In this document: positions 1 through 6,944 of the stretch, in pieces | Layout of the letters: each line of letters opens with the position of its first letter | How positions within the stretch are numbered: the stretch's first letter is position 1 | Origin: an uncultured Lachnospiraceae bacterium | Lineage (GTDB): Bacteria > Bacillota_A > Clostridia > Lachnospirales > Lachnospiraceae | NCBI GenBank assembly: GCA_947175285.1 | Contig: CAMWMM010000111.1 | Coordinates: 1 to 11,099 of the forward strand | Reading direction: 5' to 3' | Length of the DNA: 11,099 bases | Program-made: the position numbers and the translations under genes | The notes under the pieces: generated by a model | What the model saw: only the letters and a program-made list of their open reading frames with translations | What the model was told of the DNA's origin: nothing | Databases searched by the model: none

Positions 1-54
1 AATTTTTCCACCAAGGGGATAGTGCGCCCAAAATTCAGGTTATGGATTCACACT

Positions 55-376
55 TGCTCTGTAGACACAATTACGAGATTTGCTAATAAAGATACCATCT
101 TTCCGATATATTCTCTGTACACGCCTTTTCCCACAATTACAGGAGCAGTTCCGCACTGTCCTATATATCGCATCATATATGTACTGCTACCATATATAGC
201 AGATATACAGCACCACCCTACAGATATCCCTCTTCCAATGCATAAGCAAAAGACCTCCCATCCAACCTGATACACTCCTATCCGGCAGCAGAGCACCCAC
301 CAATCCTGCTGCCATGAAACAGCCTAGAATCCCTCATATCAAGGATAAAAGAGAATAAAAAACAAAAAAAGAATGC
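55..376. repeat. diverged direct repeat, unit 1
   Basis: This is the first of two long imperfect direct repeats; the second copy is at about 433-760. Shared landmarks in the same order are CTCTGTACACGCCTTTTCC, CATATATGTACTGCT, GCAGATATACAGCACCACC, CATAAGCAAAAGACCTC and GGCAGCAGAGCACCCAC. By eye the copies agree at roughly 70-75% of positions, with small indels. A perfect 8-bp hairpin, GGCAGCAG/CTGCTGCC, lies at 284-313. On the minus strand one frame is open and shows several third-position differences between the copies, which hints at an ancestral small protein, but unit 2 is frameshifted and stopped in that frame. No known family was recognised. It is probably decayed duplicated sequence. 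Confidence 0.7.
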
Positions 377-432
377 AATTATTCCCTTCAATACTCTCAG
401 ACACCATATACAGGCTCTACAATCGCGCACAT

Positions 433-760
433 CCCTCTATAAGCATAATTACAGGCATCTGCTAAGAGATTCACCATCTTCCCTATAACTCTCTGTACAC
501 GCCTTTTCCTGCGATCACAGGAATAATGCTACATCATGCCATCATATAACATCAAACAGCACCATATATGTACTGCTGCCGTGTATGGCAGATATACAGC
601 ACCACCTTACAGTTATCCCTTGTCCAATACATAAGCAAAAGACCTCTCCCACCCGAGCTGATACTCTCCCTTACGGCAGCAGAGCACCCACTAATCCTGC
701 TACCATGAGATAGCATAAAATCCCTATAACGAGGGATACAAAAGCTAATAAAAAACAAAA
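433..760. repeat. diverged direct repeat, unit 2
   Basis: This is the second copy of the repeat that begins near 55. The block from CTCTGTACACGCCTTTTCC to the A-rich stretch near 750 matches unit 1 in order and spacing, with an offset of about 375 bp. The hairpin arm matching CTGCTGCC in unit 1 is CTGCTACC here, so the stem is imperfect. The minus-strand frame shared with unit 1 is interrupted shortly after the GKGVYRE-like stretch by a one-base length difference and a stop codon, so any ancestral coding function is lost in this copy. Confidence 0.7.
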
Positions 761-887
761 GAAATCCTATTCCACTCCTGCAATAAAGCTGACTGCGTGT
801 CTGTATACCCCTGCTACCAATAAAAGAAAAATATGTTAAAAAGATACAAAAAAGGATATATCCGAGCGAGGAATACGAGAAAAACAA

Positions 888-1300
888 GAGATGACTTCTC
901 TTTACGTTTCCAGAGCAACGGCATGGCGGAAATCCTTAAAATTCGCTGTTTTAAGGGATTCTTACAAAGGGATAAAGAGGATGGCAAGATATAGATATGC
1001 TGTTTAGAAAAACTTTTAACTGGCAGCAGAACTGAATTATGGACAGGGGCTGTGGGAGAGCCGGATTATGGTTTTAACGGCAGCAGGACTAGAATTTTCC
1101 TTATACTGGCAGCTGAGCTAGGGTTTTCTTACACTGGCAGCAGGATTTTGGAGAAACCCACTTTCTTTTTATCTTTTCTTATCGGGTGGACAGAGCAAAA
1201 TCCGCTGTTTTCAATGCAGAAGATGCTCTGTACCTTGATGTGTTATTGTGAGATTTTTAGTGGGGATGGAGATGTGTTTTTAACGTCAGCAGGATTTTGG
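888..1300. repeat. non-coding stretch with short GGCAGCAG repeats
   Basis: No gene was recognised here. Five short degenerate direct repeats of the form TTTTAACTGGCAGCAGGAYT start at about 1014, 1072, 1101, 1129 and 1277; the GGCAGCAG core also occurs in the long repeats to the left. A hairpin lies at 931-960 (AATCCTTAAAA, seven-base loop, TTTTAAGGGATT, one bulge). Its loop region, AAAATTCGCTGTTTT (938-952), recurs with one difference at 1197-1211. The open frame over 1052-1318 is built from these repeats and has no start-site support, so it is not called as a gene. Confidence 0.5.
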
Positions 1301-1308
1301 AGAAGAAA

Positions 1309-1340
1309 AGAACCCTGAGGAACGGATTCCCCAAGGTTCT
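1309..1340. terminator. possible hairpin terminator
   Basis: The arms AGAACCCTGAGG and CCCCAAGGTTCT can pair over 12 positions with two mismatches around an eight-base loop. The plus-strand 3' side continues GGTTTTG, so the U-tract is weak. It may be a relic terminator or simply a hairpin. Confidence 0.3.
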
Positions 1341-1647
1341 GGTTTTGAAAATATACTTTGTTTTTGGTTATGGTTCCAGCAAAAATTAAAATCTGCATTG
1401 AGCAAAAATTTGTTTTGCATGAACAGCTCCAACTATTCGAACTCCCTGCAACTATAACATAATTATTAAATATTTGATTGCTTTTTAAGGATTTTGATAG
1501 CCATATTATCCATATTTTACGCCTTATTCACAGTTTCAGAGCAAACAGGTATCATACGGGTATCACAACTTTTCTCCTTAACTGCCATATCTACATGGTG
1601 CTAGCACCATGTAATTATAGATAATAACACATATTTTGCTTTTTTCT
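1341..1647. other. intergenic stretch without a recognisable gene
   Basis: This AT-rich stretch has no open frame worth calling. It contains two copies of GGTATCAYA spaced 11 bp apart (1548-1557 and 1559-1568) and the palindrome at 1592-1613. On the minus strand an AAGGAG sequence near 1575-1580 is followed by GTG, but that frame stops after four codons. This may be the remnant of a lost gene start. Confidence 0.5.
1592..1613. promoter_or_regulatory. palindromic operator-like site, copy 1
   Basis: The core ACATGGTGCTAGCACCATGT is a perfect 20-bp palindrome, and one more base pair matches on each side. A copy with one mismatch occurs at 3621-3640 inside the yjdF promoter. Such a site fits binding by a dimeric repressor of the TetR, MarR or ribbon-helix-helix type (inference). 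Unlike copy 2, no convincing -35/-10 pair flanks it on either strand, so what it would control is unclear. It lies 35 bp beyond the stop codon of the HEPN gene. Confidence 0.55.
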
Positions 1648-2795
1648 TTATATGATTCCGTAATCAGAAATATCTTCTATCGAAAAACCAATCCAAAAGA
1701 GACTCATATTTCTTATTAGCCTGTCTAGCAAAAGCATTAGATGCTTTGCTTCTATATTATTTTTGAAATCATAATAATACATATACCCATGCGCAATAGT
1801 ACGTCTAATTTCTTTTATTTTATCGCTGATATCCTCAACCGATAATCTCTCATTTTTTAATAATTCGGGAAACAAGTTAAAACTATAGCTCAACTCTTCC
1901 TTTAATGAAAATCGAGAATTTTTCGCTTTTTGATGTTCAAGTTTATCAAATAAATACTCAAATGCCATAATTTGTTCCATAAATCGTTGAGGAGAAAATA
2001 ATGTATCTGCATTTCCTAAATGCCCTAATGGTATACTTCTCGTAATTTTATTTCCAGAATCTAATGCTATATTATTTAATATCTTGGGTATATACTTCAA
2101 AACATCAAACTCGCAATAGGATATATCATGCACCGAAATAGCATCTTCCGAAACAAGCGAGCAGTAAAACCAACCGACTTTTTCTCCATTTTTATATAAT
2201 GTAATTTGTTTAAATGGCACCTCTGCTTCAGATGTCATAAACATTGCAAGTCGATAAAAAATCATCGAAATATTGTAACACTCTTGAATTTCATTGGTAT
2301 AAAGCGGAATCAATAATTCTCCTTTTTTATCAAAGTCTTCCAACAGTCCAAGCCTGTTATTGTTCCCTATGCGAAAAGACAATTCATACTGACTATTATC
2401 CATAGAAAAAGGAATTTTATAAATATCCTTAGGTTCCACAGCTAAATTTATGCCTGCTCTTACCATATCTATGTAATTATACTTATATCGAAAAATATCA
2501 TCAAGAAAAAAGATTGCAAGCCTATGGTATCGTACCCGTCTTGCACCGTAAGCATGCTAATCATATAGCAGCGCAGATAACATACGCTTCCCATAGAGCG
2601 TTCGACTAAAAATGTAGATTTCTGTCCTTGAAAGTCATTAGCAAAATATTCTCCTTCGAGAATATAGTCCTCTTTGAAGTTATATTCTTTTGTAAAATCC
2701 GTTAAAATCTCATCATCTGTAAACAACTCCATGCGATAGTTTTCCATTACAAATGGAATCTTTCCTTTTCTAAAAAAGATATATCCCTTAACCAT
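1648..2795 (-). pseudogene. ApeA-like HEPN-domain putative anti-phage protein, split by a frameshift
   Basis: Two adjacent open frames (2795-2469, 108 residues; 2466-1648, 272 residues) join into one 382-residue protein if one base is added in the T6 run at 2506-2511. The bridging residues LDDIFRYKYNYID then continue straight into the second frame. The C-terminal part is helical and carries RRTIAH (residues 221-226 of the second frame), matching the HEPN ribonuclease motif Rx4-6H. It is preceded by an RFMEQIMAFEYLF-like segment typical of Apea-type HEPN domains. The N-terminal ~250 residues look like the beta-rich ApeA N-terminal domain. ApeA proteins are abortive-infection RNases in known systems; that role here is inference. 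The start at 2795 has an AGAGGAAA ribosome binding site. The second frame has an ATG two bases after the first frame's TAG, so separate translation by reinitiation is also possible. Family assignment is from pattern recognition only. Confidence 0.7.
2505..2511 (-). other. candidate -1 frameshift heptamer / slippage tract
   Basis: On the coding strand the sequence is TTTTTTC, read as U UUU UUC relative to the upstream frame (third base of Ser95, then Phe96 and Phe97). This is the canonical X XXY YYZ phase for -1 ribosomal frameshifting, and a -1 shift is exactly what joins the two HEPN-gene frames. The same tract could change length by replication slippage or be slipped by RNA polymerase. No strong upstream Shine-Dalgarno or downstream stem was seen to stimulate frameshifting. 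Confidence 0.45.
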
Positions 2796-2945
2796 AATAT
2801 TTCCTCTATTCTGCTTTGACTAATCTTATTCTTGATGACATAGTATAACCGAAAAAGTTACGGCTTTTTTCACATTACTAAAATTGTATTAATCTATGCA
2901 AATATAAAATTTAGATAATAATTTCATCTTTTAATTCTTGTATAC

Positions 2946-2981
2946 AAAGCATAGAGAAAGAGTTATCTCCCCCTATGCTTT
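2946..2981. terminator. hairpin at the 3' end of yjdF
   Basis: A perfect 9-bp stem, AAAGCATAG/CTATGCTTT, with an 18-base loop overlaps the yjdF stop codon. On the plus strand it is followed by a T-rich run (TTTTCTTTCC); on the minus strand, the direction of yjdF, the following sequence is not U-rich. It could be a 3'-end hairpin for yjdF or a terminator acting mainly on plus-strand transcripts. Confidence 0.4.
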
Positions 2982-3379
2982 TCTTTCCTTTTCTGCTGTT
3001 TCAATTCAAACTGCCGCTGTTTTTCTGCTTCCCGTTGTTTCCGGCTCACAATCTTACGTTCAGTTTTCAACTGCTCCTGCTGTAATTTCAAAGCCTGTTG
3101 CGATTTTGTTCCTATTCCGGTATTCTGTACCTGTTTTTTCACTTCTCGCTGTACCCGTTTAGGATTGCGACCAGCTTCTTTTACATCAGTTTCTACAGCC
3201 GGACTAAATCGTAACCGATAGTAATTTTTCAGAACGAAATCATAAACCTCATAGTCCTTTGGTTCTGCCCCAAACGTAACCTTACATACAGATAGCTTTC
3301 CCTCTGATACACGTTCAAACACTCCCACCCAAAAGGGTTCTTCAAAAAATACTGTCAACTTTCCCGATACTTTGTCCAT
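2963..3379 (-). CDS. yjdF: YjdF family protein (DUF2992)
   Basis: This is a 138-residue protein with a compact N-terminal domain (about residues 1-70, beginning MDKVSGKLTVFFEEPFWVGV and containing YEVYDFVLKNYYRLRFSP), followed by a highly basic Q/K/R-rich tail predicted to form a helix or coiled coil. This layout matches the YjdF/DUF2992 family of Firmicutes, whose biochemical activity is not established. Its mRNA often carries the yjdF riboswitch, which responds to azaaromatic compounds. The ATG at 3379 follows AAGGAGG by eight bases. The upstream leader is long, structured and contains a complementary anti-Shine-Dalgarno, and the promoter has a palindromic operator, so expression is probably controlled at both initiation and translation. 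It is intact. Confidence 0.85.
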   Translation of the reverse strand: MDKVSGKLTVFFEEPFWVGVFERVSEGKLSVCKVTFGAEPKDYEVYDFVLKNYYRLRFSPAVETDVKEAGRNPKRVQREVKKQVQNTGIGTKSQQALKLQQEQLKTERKIVSRKQREAEKQRQFELKQQKRKEKHRGR

Positions 3380-3394
3380 GACAAATCCTCCTTA

Positions 3395-3612
3395 AAATGA
3401 TTGTAATGAACAAAGAACGGACGACCCTAAGGAGGGAGGGCTACTTACACCAAATCGGTGCAACTGGACTACCTACCAGTTCTGCAAGATTACCTTGTGT
3501 TGTGTTTTTATCTTTGCCCCTATATATTACCATATAATCGCCCATTTTTCCACAAAAATATGGCAATCCGCCTGTAACTGCAAATTGCCATATCATCATT
3601 TTTCTTATCTGT
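3395..3612 (-). ncRNA. yjdF-type riboswitch leader (candidate)
   Basis: The roughly 220-nt 5' leader of yjdF is rich in paired elements. These include a perfect 10-bp stem ATATGGCAAT/ATTGCCATAT (3558-3593) with a 16-base loop holding GTTACAGGCGG, AACTGG/CCAGTT (3462-3481), and CACC/GGTG (3448-3460). Near its 3' end CCTCCTTA (3428-3435) is exactly complementary to TAAGGAGG at the yjdF ribosome binding site (3387-3394), an obvious anti-Shine-Dalgarno switch. Known yjdF-motif RNAs (azaaromatic riboswitches) sit in this position. The assignment rests on the gene context and structure, not on a covariance-model search. An open frame at 3441-3638 inside it is incidental. Confidence 0.75.
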
Positions 3613-3615
3613 CCT

Positions 3616-3645
3616 AATTTACATGGTGCTAGCACCACGTGTCAA
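3616..3645 (-). promoter_or_regulatory. yjdF promoter with palindromic operator in the spacer
   Basis: On the minus strand TTGACA (3640-3645) is a perfect -35. After an 18-base spacer comes TAAATT (3616-3621), a 4/6 match to the -10. The spacer is filled by the palindrome at 3621-3640, which differs from the copy at 1593-1612 at one base (CACG in place of CATG). A dimeric repressor bound here would block RNA polymerase directly. Transcription would begin near 3609, at the start of the structured leader. No regulator gene adjoins it in this window. Confidence 0.7.
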
Positions 3646-3686
3646 TCATCGCCAAAAGAAACATTAGCTTTGCCACAGCTTACTTC

Positions 3687-4448
3687 CTATAACCATACTC
3701 CCCAATCGCCATAATCAAAGGTTCCACTGCCATGATGAAGTTTTCCGTCTGCCTTAAGATTTCTAAATGCTTCTCGCATACGAATTAAGATTTCCGGCTT
3801 TATATCCAGTGAATGATGTGCTGGAAACACTTTTTTCACAGGCAATGCCGCAACTTCTTCCAAAGAATCAAGGTATCCTTCCGGGTCAGTAGACGGATAA
3901 TAAGCAAACAGAATATCCTTATAAACCAAATCGCCAGTAAATAAATATCCCCTGTCTTTTTCCCAAAAACATAAATGCCCCGGAGAATGTCCGGGAGTAT
4001 GCAGCGCTTCAATTTTTCTGCCGCCAATGTCAATGATGTCATGGTCTGTCAGCACTTTTGTTGGCATACCTTGAAAAAGTTCATAATCATTCACACAAAA
4101 GTCTTCGGGTAAATCACAGCGGTCTGCCACCATCTCTCTTATCGTTTCGATTGATAAAGGAAATTTACCATTCAGCCAATCCAATTCATCAGCGTGGGCA
4201 CAAAAATCCGTAAAATACTTATGCCCTCCAATATGATCCCAGTGAATATGCGTTGCTACTGCCGTAATTGGCTTATCGGTAAGCTTCAGCACTTCCTCAT
4301 AGATATTGGAAATGCCAAGCCCCGTATCAATAAGCAGACTTCGGATATTTCCATTCAGCAGATAACAATGTGTTTCCTCCCAATGGCGGTATTCACTGAT
4401 AATATATGTATTTTCGTCAATTTTATCTATTGTAAACCAGTTATCCAT
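3687..4448 (-). CDS. metallo-beta-lactamase-fold hydrolase
   Basis: This 253-residue protein has the full metal-ligand set of the metallo-beta-lactamase superfamily: HxHxDH in THIHWDHIGG (His67, His69, Asp71, His72), HTPGHSPGH with the third-site His154, FTGD with the bridging Asp173, and PAHH with His211. Overall it resembles the glyoxalase-II/RNase-Z-like small hydrolases. The substrate cannot be told from sequence, though the HTPGHSPGH stretch is typical of thioester or lactone hydrolase branches. It is probably cytoplasmic, as no signal peptide is present. AAGGAG lies nine bases before the ATG. It follows the broken helical-repeat gene by 30 bp and shares its promoter near 4965, forming a two-gene unit. 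It appears intact. Confidence 0.88.
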   Translation of the reverse strand: MDNWFTIDKIDENTYIISEYRHWEETHCYLLNGNIRSLLIDTGLGISNIYEEVLKLTDKPITAVATHIHWDHIGGHKYFTDFCAHADELDWLNGKFPLSIETIREMVADRCDLPEDFCVNDYELFQGMPTKVLTDHDIIDIGGRKIEALHTPGHSPGHLCFWEKDRGYLFTGDLVYKDILFAYYPSTDPEGYLDSLEEVAALPVKKVFPAHHSLDIKPEILIRMREAFRNLKADGKLHHGSGTFDYGDWGVWL

Positions 4449-4478
4449 TACGCCACACTCCTTAAAATCTCCATAAAC

Positions 4479-4928
4479 TCATAGTTTCTCTATCTCTACC
4501 AAAGAATTTTGAATATCCCTATAAACCAATGGTTGCATACCGTCTGCATAAATAGATATATCCGCTTTTTGTAGTGCCGAAACAATATCTCCTTTTAATT
4601 CCGGCTTATTTTTTGCTATTATAGGCAGTAATTTTATACACTGCCTTGCTGTTATTGGCTTAATATCTTTTATATGCTTCAAATACTCGTCTATGATTTC
4701 ATCAATTTTATTATCTTTGTCCCATTTAGCATTGTAGGCAATCAACGTAAGCCCTCTTGTACGAATTTAGGAATTATCGCTGCCAATCATATCCGCTAAC
4801 TTATCCATATAACAATATACCTTGTCCGATTCCTCACATACTTTTTGTAACGTCTGTAATGCTTTGTATGCCACATTATTATTTTTATCAAATAACAACG
4901 TAAAATTATCCGTAATATTTATTTCCAT
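4479..4928 (-). pseudogene. small HEAT-like helical-repeat protein, interrupted by a nonsense codon
   Basis: From the ATG at 4928 (preceded by AGAGAGGAA) a 149-codon frame runs to TGA at 4479, broken only by TAA at codon 54 (4767-4769). The two parts stay in the same frame and read smoothly across the break (...IGSDNS, stop, IRTRGLTLIAYNAKW...), so a single change from TAY (Tyr) to TAA explains it. The sequence is alpha-helical with alternating amphipathic helices, including YKALQTLQKVC and ARQCIKLLPIIAKN, resembling short HEAT/ARM-like proteins. Proteins like this are sometimes annotated as 'SufBD protein', but no cofactor or catalytic motif is visible and the function is unknown. A TTG at 4745 could restart the second half, with no clear ribosome binding site. 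Confidence 0.8.
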
Positions 4929-4964
4929 GTCATTTCCTCTCTCATATCTTAAATCACGCTTTCG

Positions 4965-4974
4965 ATTATAGCAC
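4965..4974 (-). promoter_or_regulatory. extended -10 promoter of the helical-repeat/hydrolase unit
   Basis: On the minus strand TGCTATAAT is a perfect -10 (4965-4970) with the TGn extension. The -35 region is poor, as is common for extended -10 promoters. It lies about 37 bp before the ATG at 4928. It suggests the two-gene cargo unit is transcribed independently of the mobilization genes upstream. Confidence 0.55.
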
Positions 4975-5035
4975 TTTCTCTTTGTATCTTCCACCATAAA
5001 ATACAGGGCATGACAACCGCCACACCCCACATTTC

Positions 5036-5350
5036 TTATCGTTCCAACGATTTTTCAATCTTCCATTTCTGCCCTTTCAAGTCATTTTGCTTCTCGTAAA
5101 GACTATTTCGCTCTTTACAAAGTTCTTTCATGCGCTCCAACTGCGCCCTCACTCCTTCCCGACAATCCGGCTCTATCTTTTTATATTCCCTGGTCAGATT
5201 ACGGATTGTATTATTGTTTTCCTTTATCTGCTCCGAAAGACACACCCAGTCTATCAGATTTTGCACTTCCTTATCCGTTTCGTAAAGGTCTGTTTCTGCT
5301 ACAATCTTAGCACACAACCGCACCATGACTTTCTTTTCCATATCTGTCAT
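5036..5350 (-). CDS. small coiled-coil protein downstream of the relaxase
   Basis: This is a 104-residue hydrophilic protein, almost entirely helical and charged, with a likely coiled coil over about residues 35-100 (KENNNTIRNLTREYKK through MKELCKERNSLYEKQ). It has no membrane segment and no catalytic motif, and no known family was recognised. It starts 19 bp after the relaxase stop, with AAGGGG upstream of the ATG at 5350 (an in-frame ATG at 5341 is an alternative). It is therefore probably the last gene of the mobilization operon and may act as a relaxase accessory factor (inference from position). Confidence 0.7.
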   Translation of the reverse strand: MTDMEKKVMVRLCAKIVAETDLYETDKEVQNLIDWVCLSEQIKENNNTIRNLTREYKKIEPDCREGVRAQLERMKELCKERNSLYEKQNDLKGQKWKIEKSLER

Positions 5351-5369
5351 ATCCTATCAATCCCCTTTC

Positions 5370-6740
5370 CTATCGGCTCATTTCAAAGGCACGTTTCGAG
5401 CGTTTGCTTGCCCTTTCTGCCTGTTCTAATGCCTTTGACCGTTCCACTATCGACTGCACCTGTTCTTTGCCTAAATGACGCTCCAAGCGCCCCAAATCTG
5501 CCGCTTTATTCTGCAATTGGTCTATGGTGTCGCTCTGTTCCATGACCTTATCCGTCAGGCGGCTAATCTGTATCTTTTGTCCGTCTACTTTGGCGGTCAG
5601 CTTCTTTCCCTGTTCCGTAAGCTGTACGCATTTGATAGTCAAATTTTTTACAATCTCTTTCAGTTTCTCCACAAGCGGCAAAGCCTTTTTATCCCGGTAT
5701 GCCTTTGCGCTCATCAATGCCCCCGGCTCTGCCAACTGCCATTTCACATCTTCATCATAGGCATGTATATTGCGCTCCATAACTTCCTTAGACTGTACCA
5801 TTTTATTAAGTTCCTGTTGTAACTTTTCCTGCTGTTTCTCCAGTTTCTCATTTTCGGATAACAGTTTTTCTTTATTCTCTGTCAGCGTTTCCGTCTGCTC
5901 TTTCAACAGATGATTTGTAGCGGAAAGTTCAGACACTTCCTGCCGGATTGCTTCACCCTCTCTCCGTATCTGCTCCGTTTCCTGCTCTGCCACTGTCTGC
6001 TGATGAAGAATATCGGATAATTCCTCTTTACTGCCGGAAATCTCCTGTTCCAGTTCTGCGACCTCTTTTTCCCGTTCTTTTTTCTCGAAATCCAAAACAG
6101 ACAGGTGCTTCTCATGCGTTCCTTTTTTCTCCCACTCAATGCCATGCCGCAGCATGATAGCTGAAAGCTGTTCTTTTTCTGCCGCCGCCCACTGGTTGCG
6201 TTCTGTTTCGCTCCTTGTGCCGCCCTTAAAACCGAGTTCAGCCAGTGCCTTTTTTAATGACACCCTCGTTTCAAGCCCCCTCTTGCTTCCAGTCGTATAG
6301 GGTATGAAATCTATATGCAGGTGCGGTGTGGCTTCGTCCATGTGGAGATGCGCCGAAAACACCCTCAACGTAGGATTGCGCCGTTGAAAGTCCTGCATAT
6401 ATTCGTCAAGAATTTTCGCCGCAAGCTGTCCGTCTTCTGTCTTTGCCCCCATATCGTCCTTGTTGCCTATCTGCAAAATAATCTCATGGAATGGCTTCTC
6501 CTGTTTCCCGGAACAGATTTTCTCATAATAATCATCAATCCGGCGGTCACTTCTGGTCTGCTTCTCATTATACCGAGCGAGCGCTTCATCAAATAATTCA
6601 TGGTAAACATCTTTGATATTTTCGTTACAGTATTCCACATTCAGACTGCTCCGCTCCGGATCAGTGTTCTTTGCATGGAATTTTCTGCTGTTATGGTTGA
6701 CAGAGCCTTTCCCTGTCATAACGCTGATTGTCCGCTTCAA
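5370..6740 (-). CDS. mobV: MobV-family relaxase (Mob/Pre plasmid recombination enzyme)
   Basis: This 456-residue protein has the MobV layout. The N-terminal catalytic domain (about 1-210) includes VNHNSRKF (residues 14-21) and the metal-binding motif HLHMDEATPHLH (131-142), equivalent to the HxDE...PHxH motif of pMV158 MobM. A long coiled coil covers about 220-345, and the tail is basic. MobV enzymes nick one strand at oriT and lead it into a conjugative channel supplied by another element. The start is a TTG at 6740, with GGGAGAAAGGG seven bases upstream; an in-frame ATG at 6719 is possible but has a poorer ribosome binding site. The candidate oriT lies directly upstream, as is usual for this family. 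It appears intact. Confidence 0.92.
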   Translation of the reverse strand: MKRTISVMTGKGSVNHNSRKFHAKNTDPERSSLNVEYCNENIKDVYHELFDEALARYNEKQTRSDRRIDDYYEKICSGKQEKPFHEIILQIGNKDDMGAKTEDGQLAAKILDEYMQDFQRRNPTLRVFSAHLHMDEATPHLHIDFIPYTTGSKRGLETRVSLKKALAELGFKGGTRSETERNQWAAAEKEQLSAIMLRHGIEWEKKGTHEKHLSVLDFEKKEREKEVAELEQEISGSKEELSDILHQQTVAEQETEQIRREGEAIRQEVSELSATNHLLKEQTETLTENKEKLLSENEKLEKQQEKLQQELNKMVQSKEVMERNIHAYDEDVKWQLAEPGALMSAKAYRDKKALPLVEKLKEIVKNLTIKCVQLTEQGKKLTAKVDGQKIQISRLTDKVMEQSDTIDQLQNKAADLGRLERHLGKEQVQSIVERSKALEQAERASKRSKRAFEMSR

Positions 6741-6764
6741 TAAATTTCCCTTTCTCCCTTACCG

Positions 6765-6864
6765 GGTAATTAGTGCCGGACACGGCGCATAGCCTTTGTT
6801 ACTTTCTGCGAAAGTAACGCAAAAGCACTTTCGACACGCTCCGCTTTATCAAAAGTGCCTTTGC
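6765..6864 (-). other. oriT: candidate origin of transfer (oriT)
   Basis: This non-coding stretch lies immediately upstream of the relaxase gene. It contains GTTACTTTC/GAAAGTAAC, a perfect 9-bp stem with a 3-base loop at 6798-6818, and a 13-position stem with one mismatch (GCAAAAGCACTTT/AAAGTGCCTTTGC, 6819-6831 and 6852-6864). On the minus strand the first hairpin is followed by CTATGCGCCGTGTCC. In pMV158 the MobM nick lies a few bases 3' of a hairpin, within TAGTGTG/TTA; the arrangement here is similar but the nick core is not the same. The position of the nick is therefore not assigned. Confidence 0.5.
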
Positions 6865-6882
6865 GCCCTGCCGGGGGCTTTT

Positions 6883-6915
6883 CCGCCCTTACGGACGGGG
6901 CGGCTTTACGCCGCC
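6883..6915. other. overlapping GC-rich hairpins
   Basis: Two mutually exclusive stems overlap here: CCGCCC/GGGCGG (6883-6888 with 6898-6903) and GGCGGC/GCCGCC (6899-6904 with 6910-6915). This patch is clearly richer in G+C than the surrounding genes. It lies between repA and the relaxase and is probably part of the cis-acting origin region rather than a coding segment. Confidence 0.45.
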
Positions 6916-6944
6916 TTATTGCCACTGCTTTCCGGCTTTCTTCC

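Noticed and set aside
48..887. Minus-strand open frames in the two large repeats
   Set aside because: The copies do not share one intact frame, they are rich in Cys, Ser and Tyr without domain features, and there is no good start signal. At most they are remnants.
1..1300. CRISPR-like array
   Set aside because: Repeats here are diverged and irregularly spaced, with no uniform spacers and no cas gene.
1052..1318. 88-codon plus-strand open frame
   Set aside because: It is composed of the short GGCAGCAG repeats, has no convincing ribosome binding site and resembles no family.
3441..3638. 65-codon minus-strand open frame upstream of yjdF
   Set aside because: It begins inside the operator palindrome and consists of the structured leader stems, so it is an incidental frame in the riboswitch candidate.
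1592..3640. Palindromes as the attachment sites of the whole element
   Set aside because: The integrase and mobility genes lie outside the interval, and the second copy has a clear promoter context, so an operator is the simpler explanation.
5087..5545. Plus-strand open frames opposite the coiled-coil and relaxase genes
   Set aside because: They are antisense shadows of well-supported minus-strand coding sequence.
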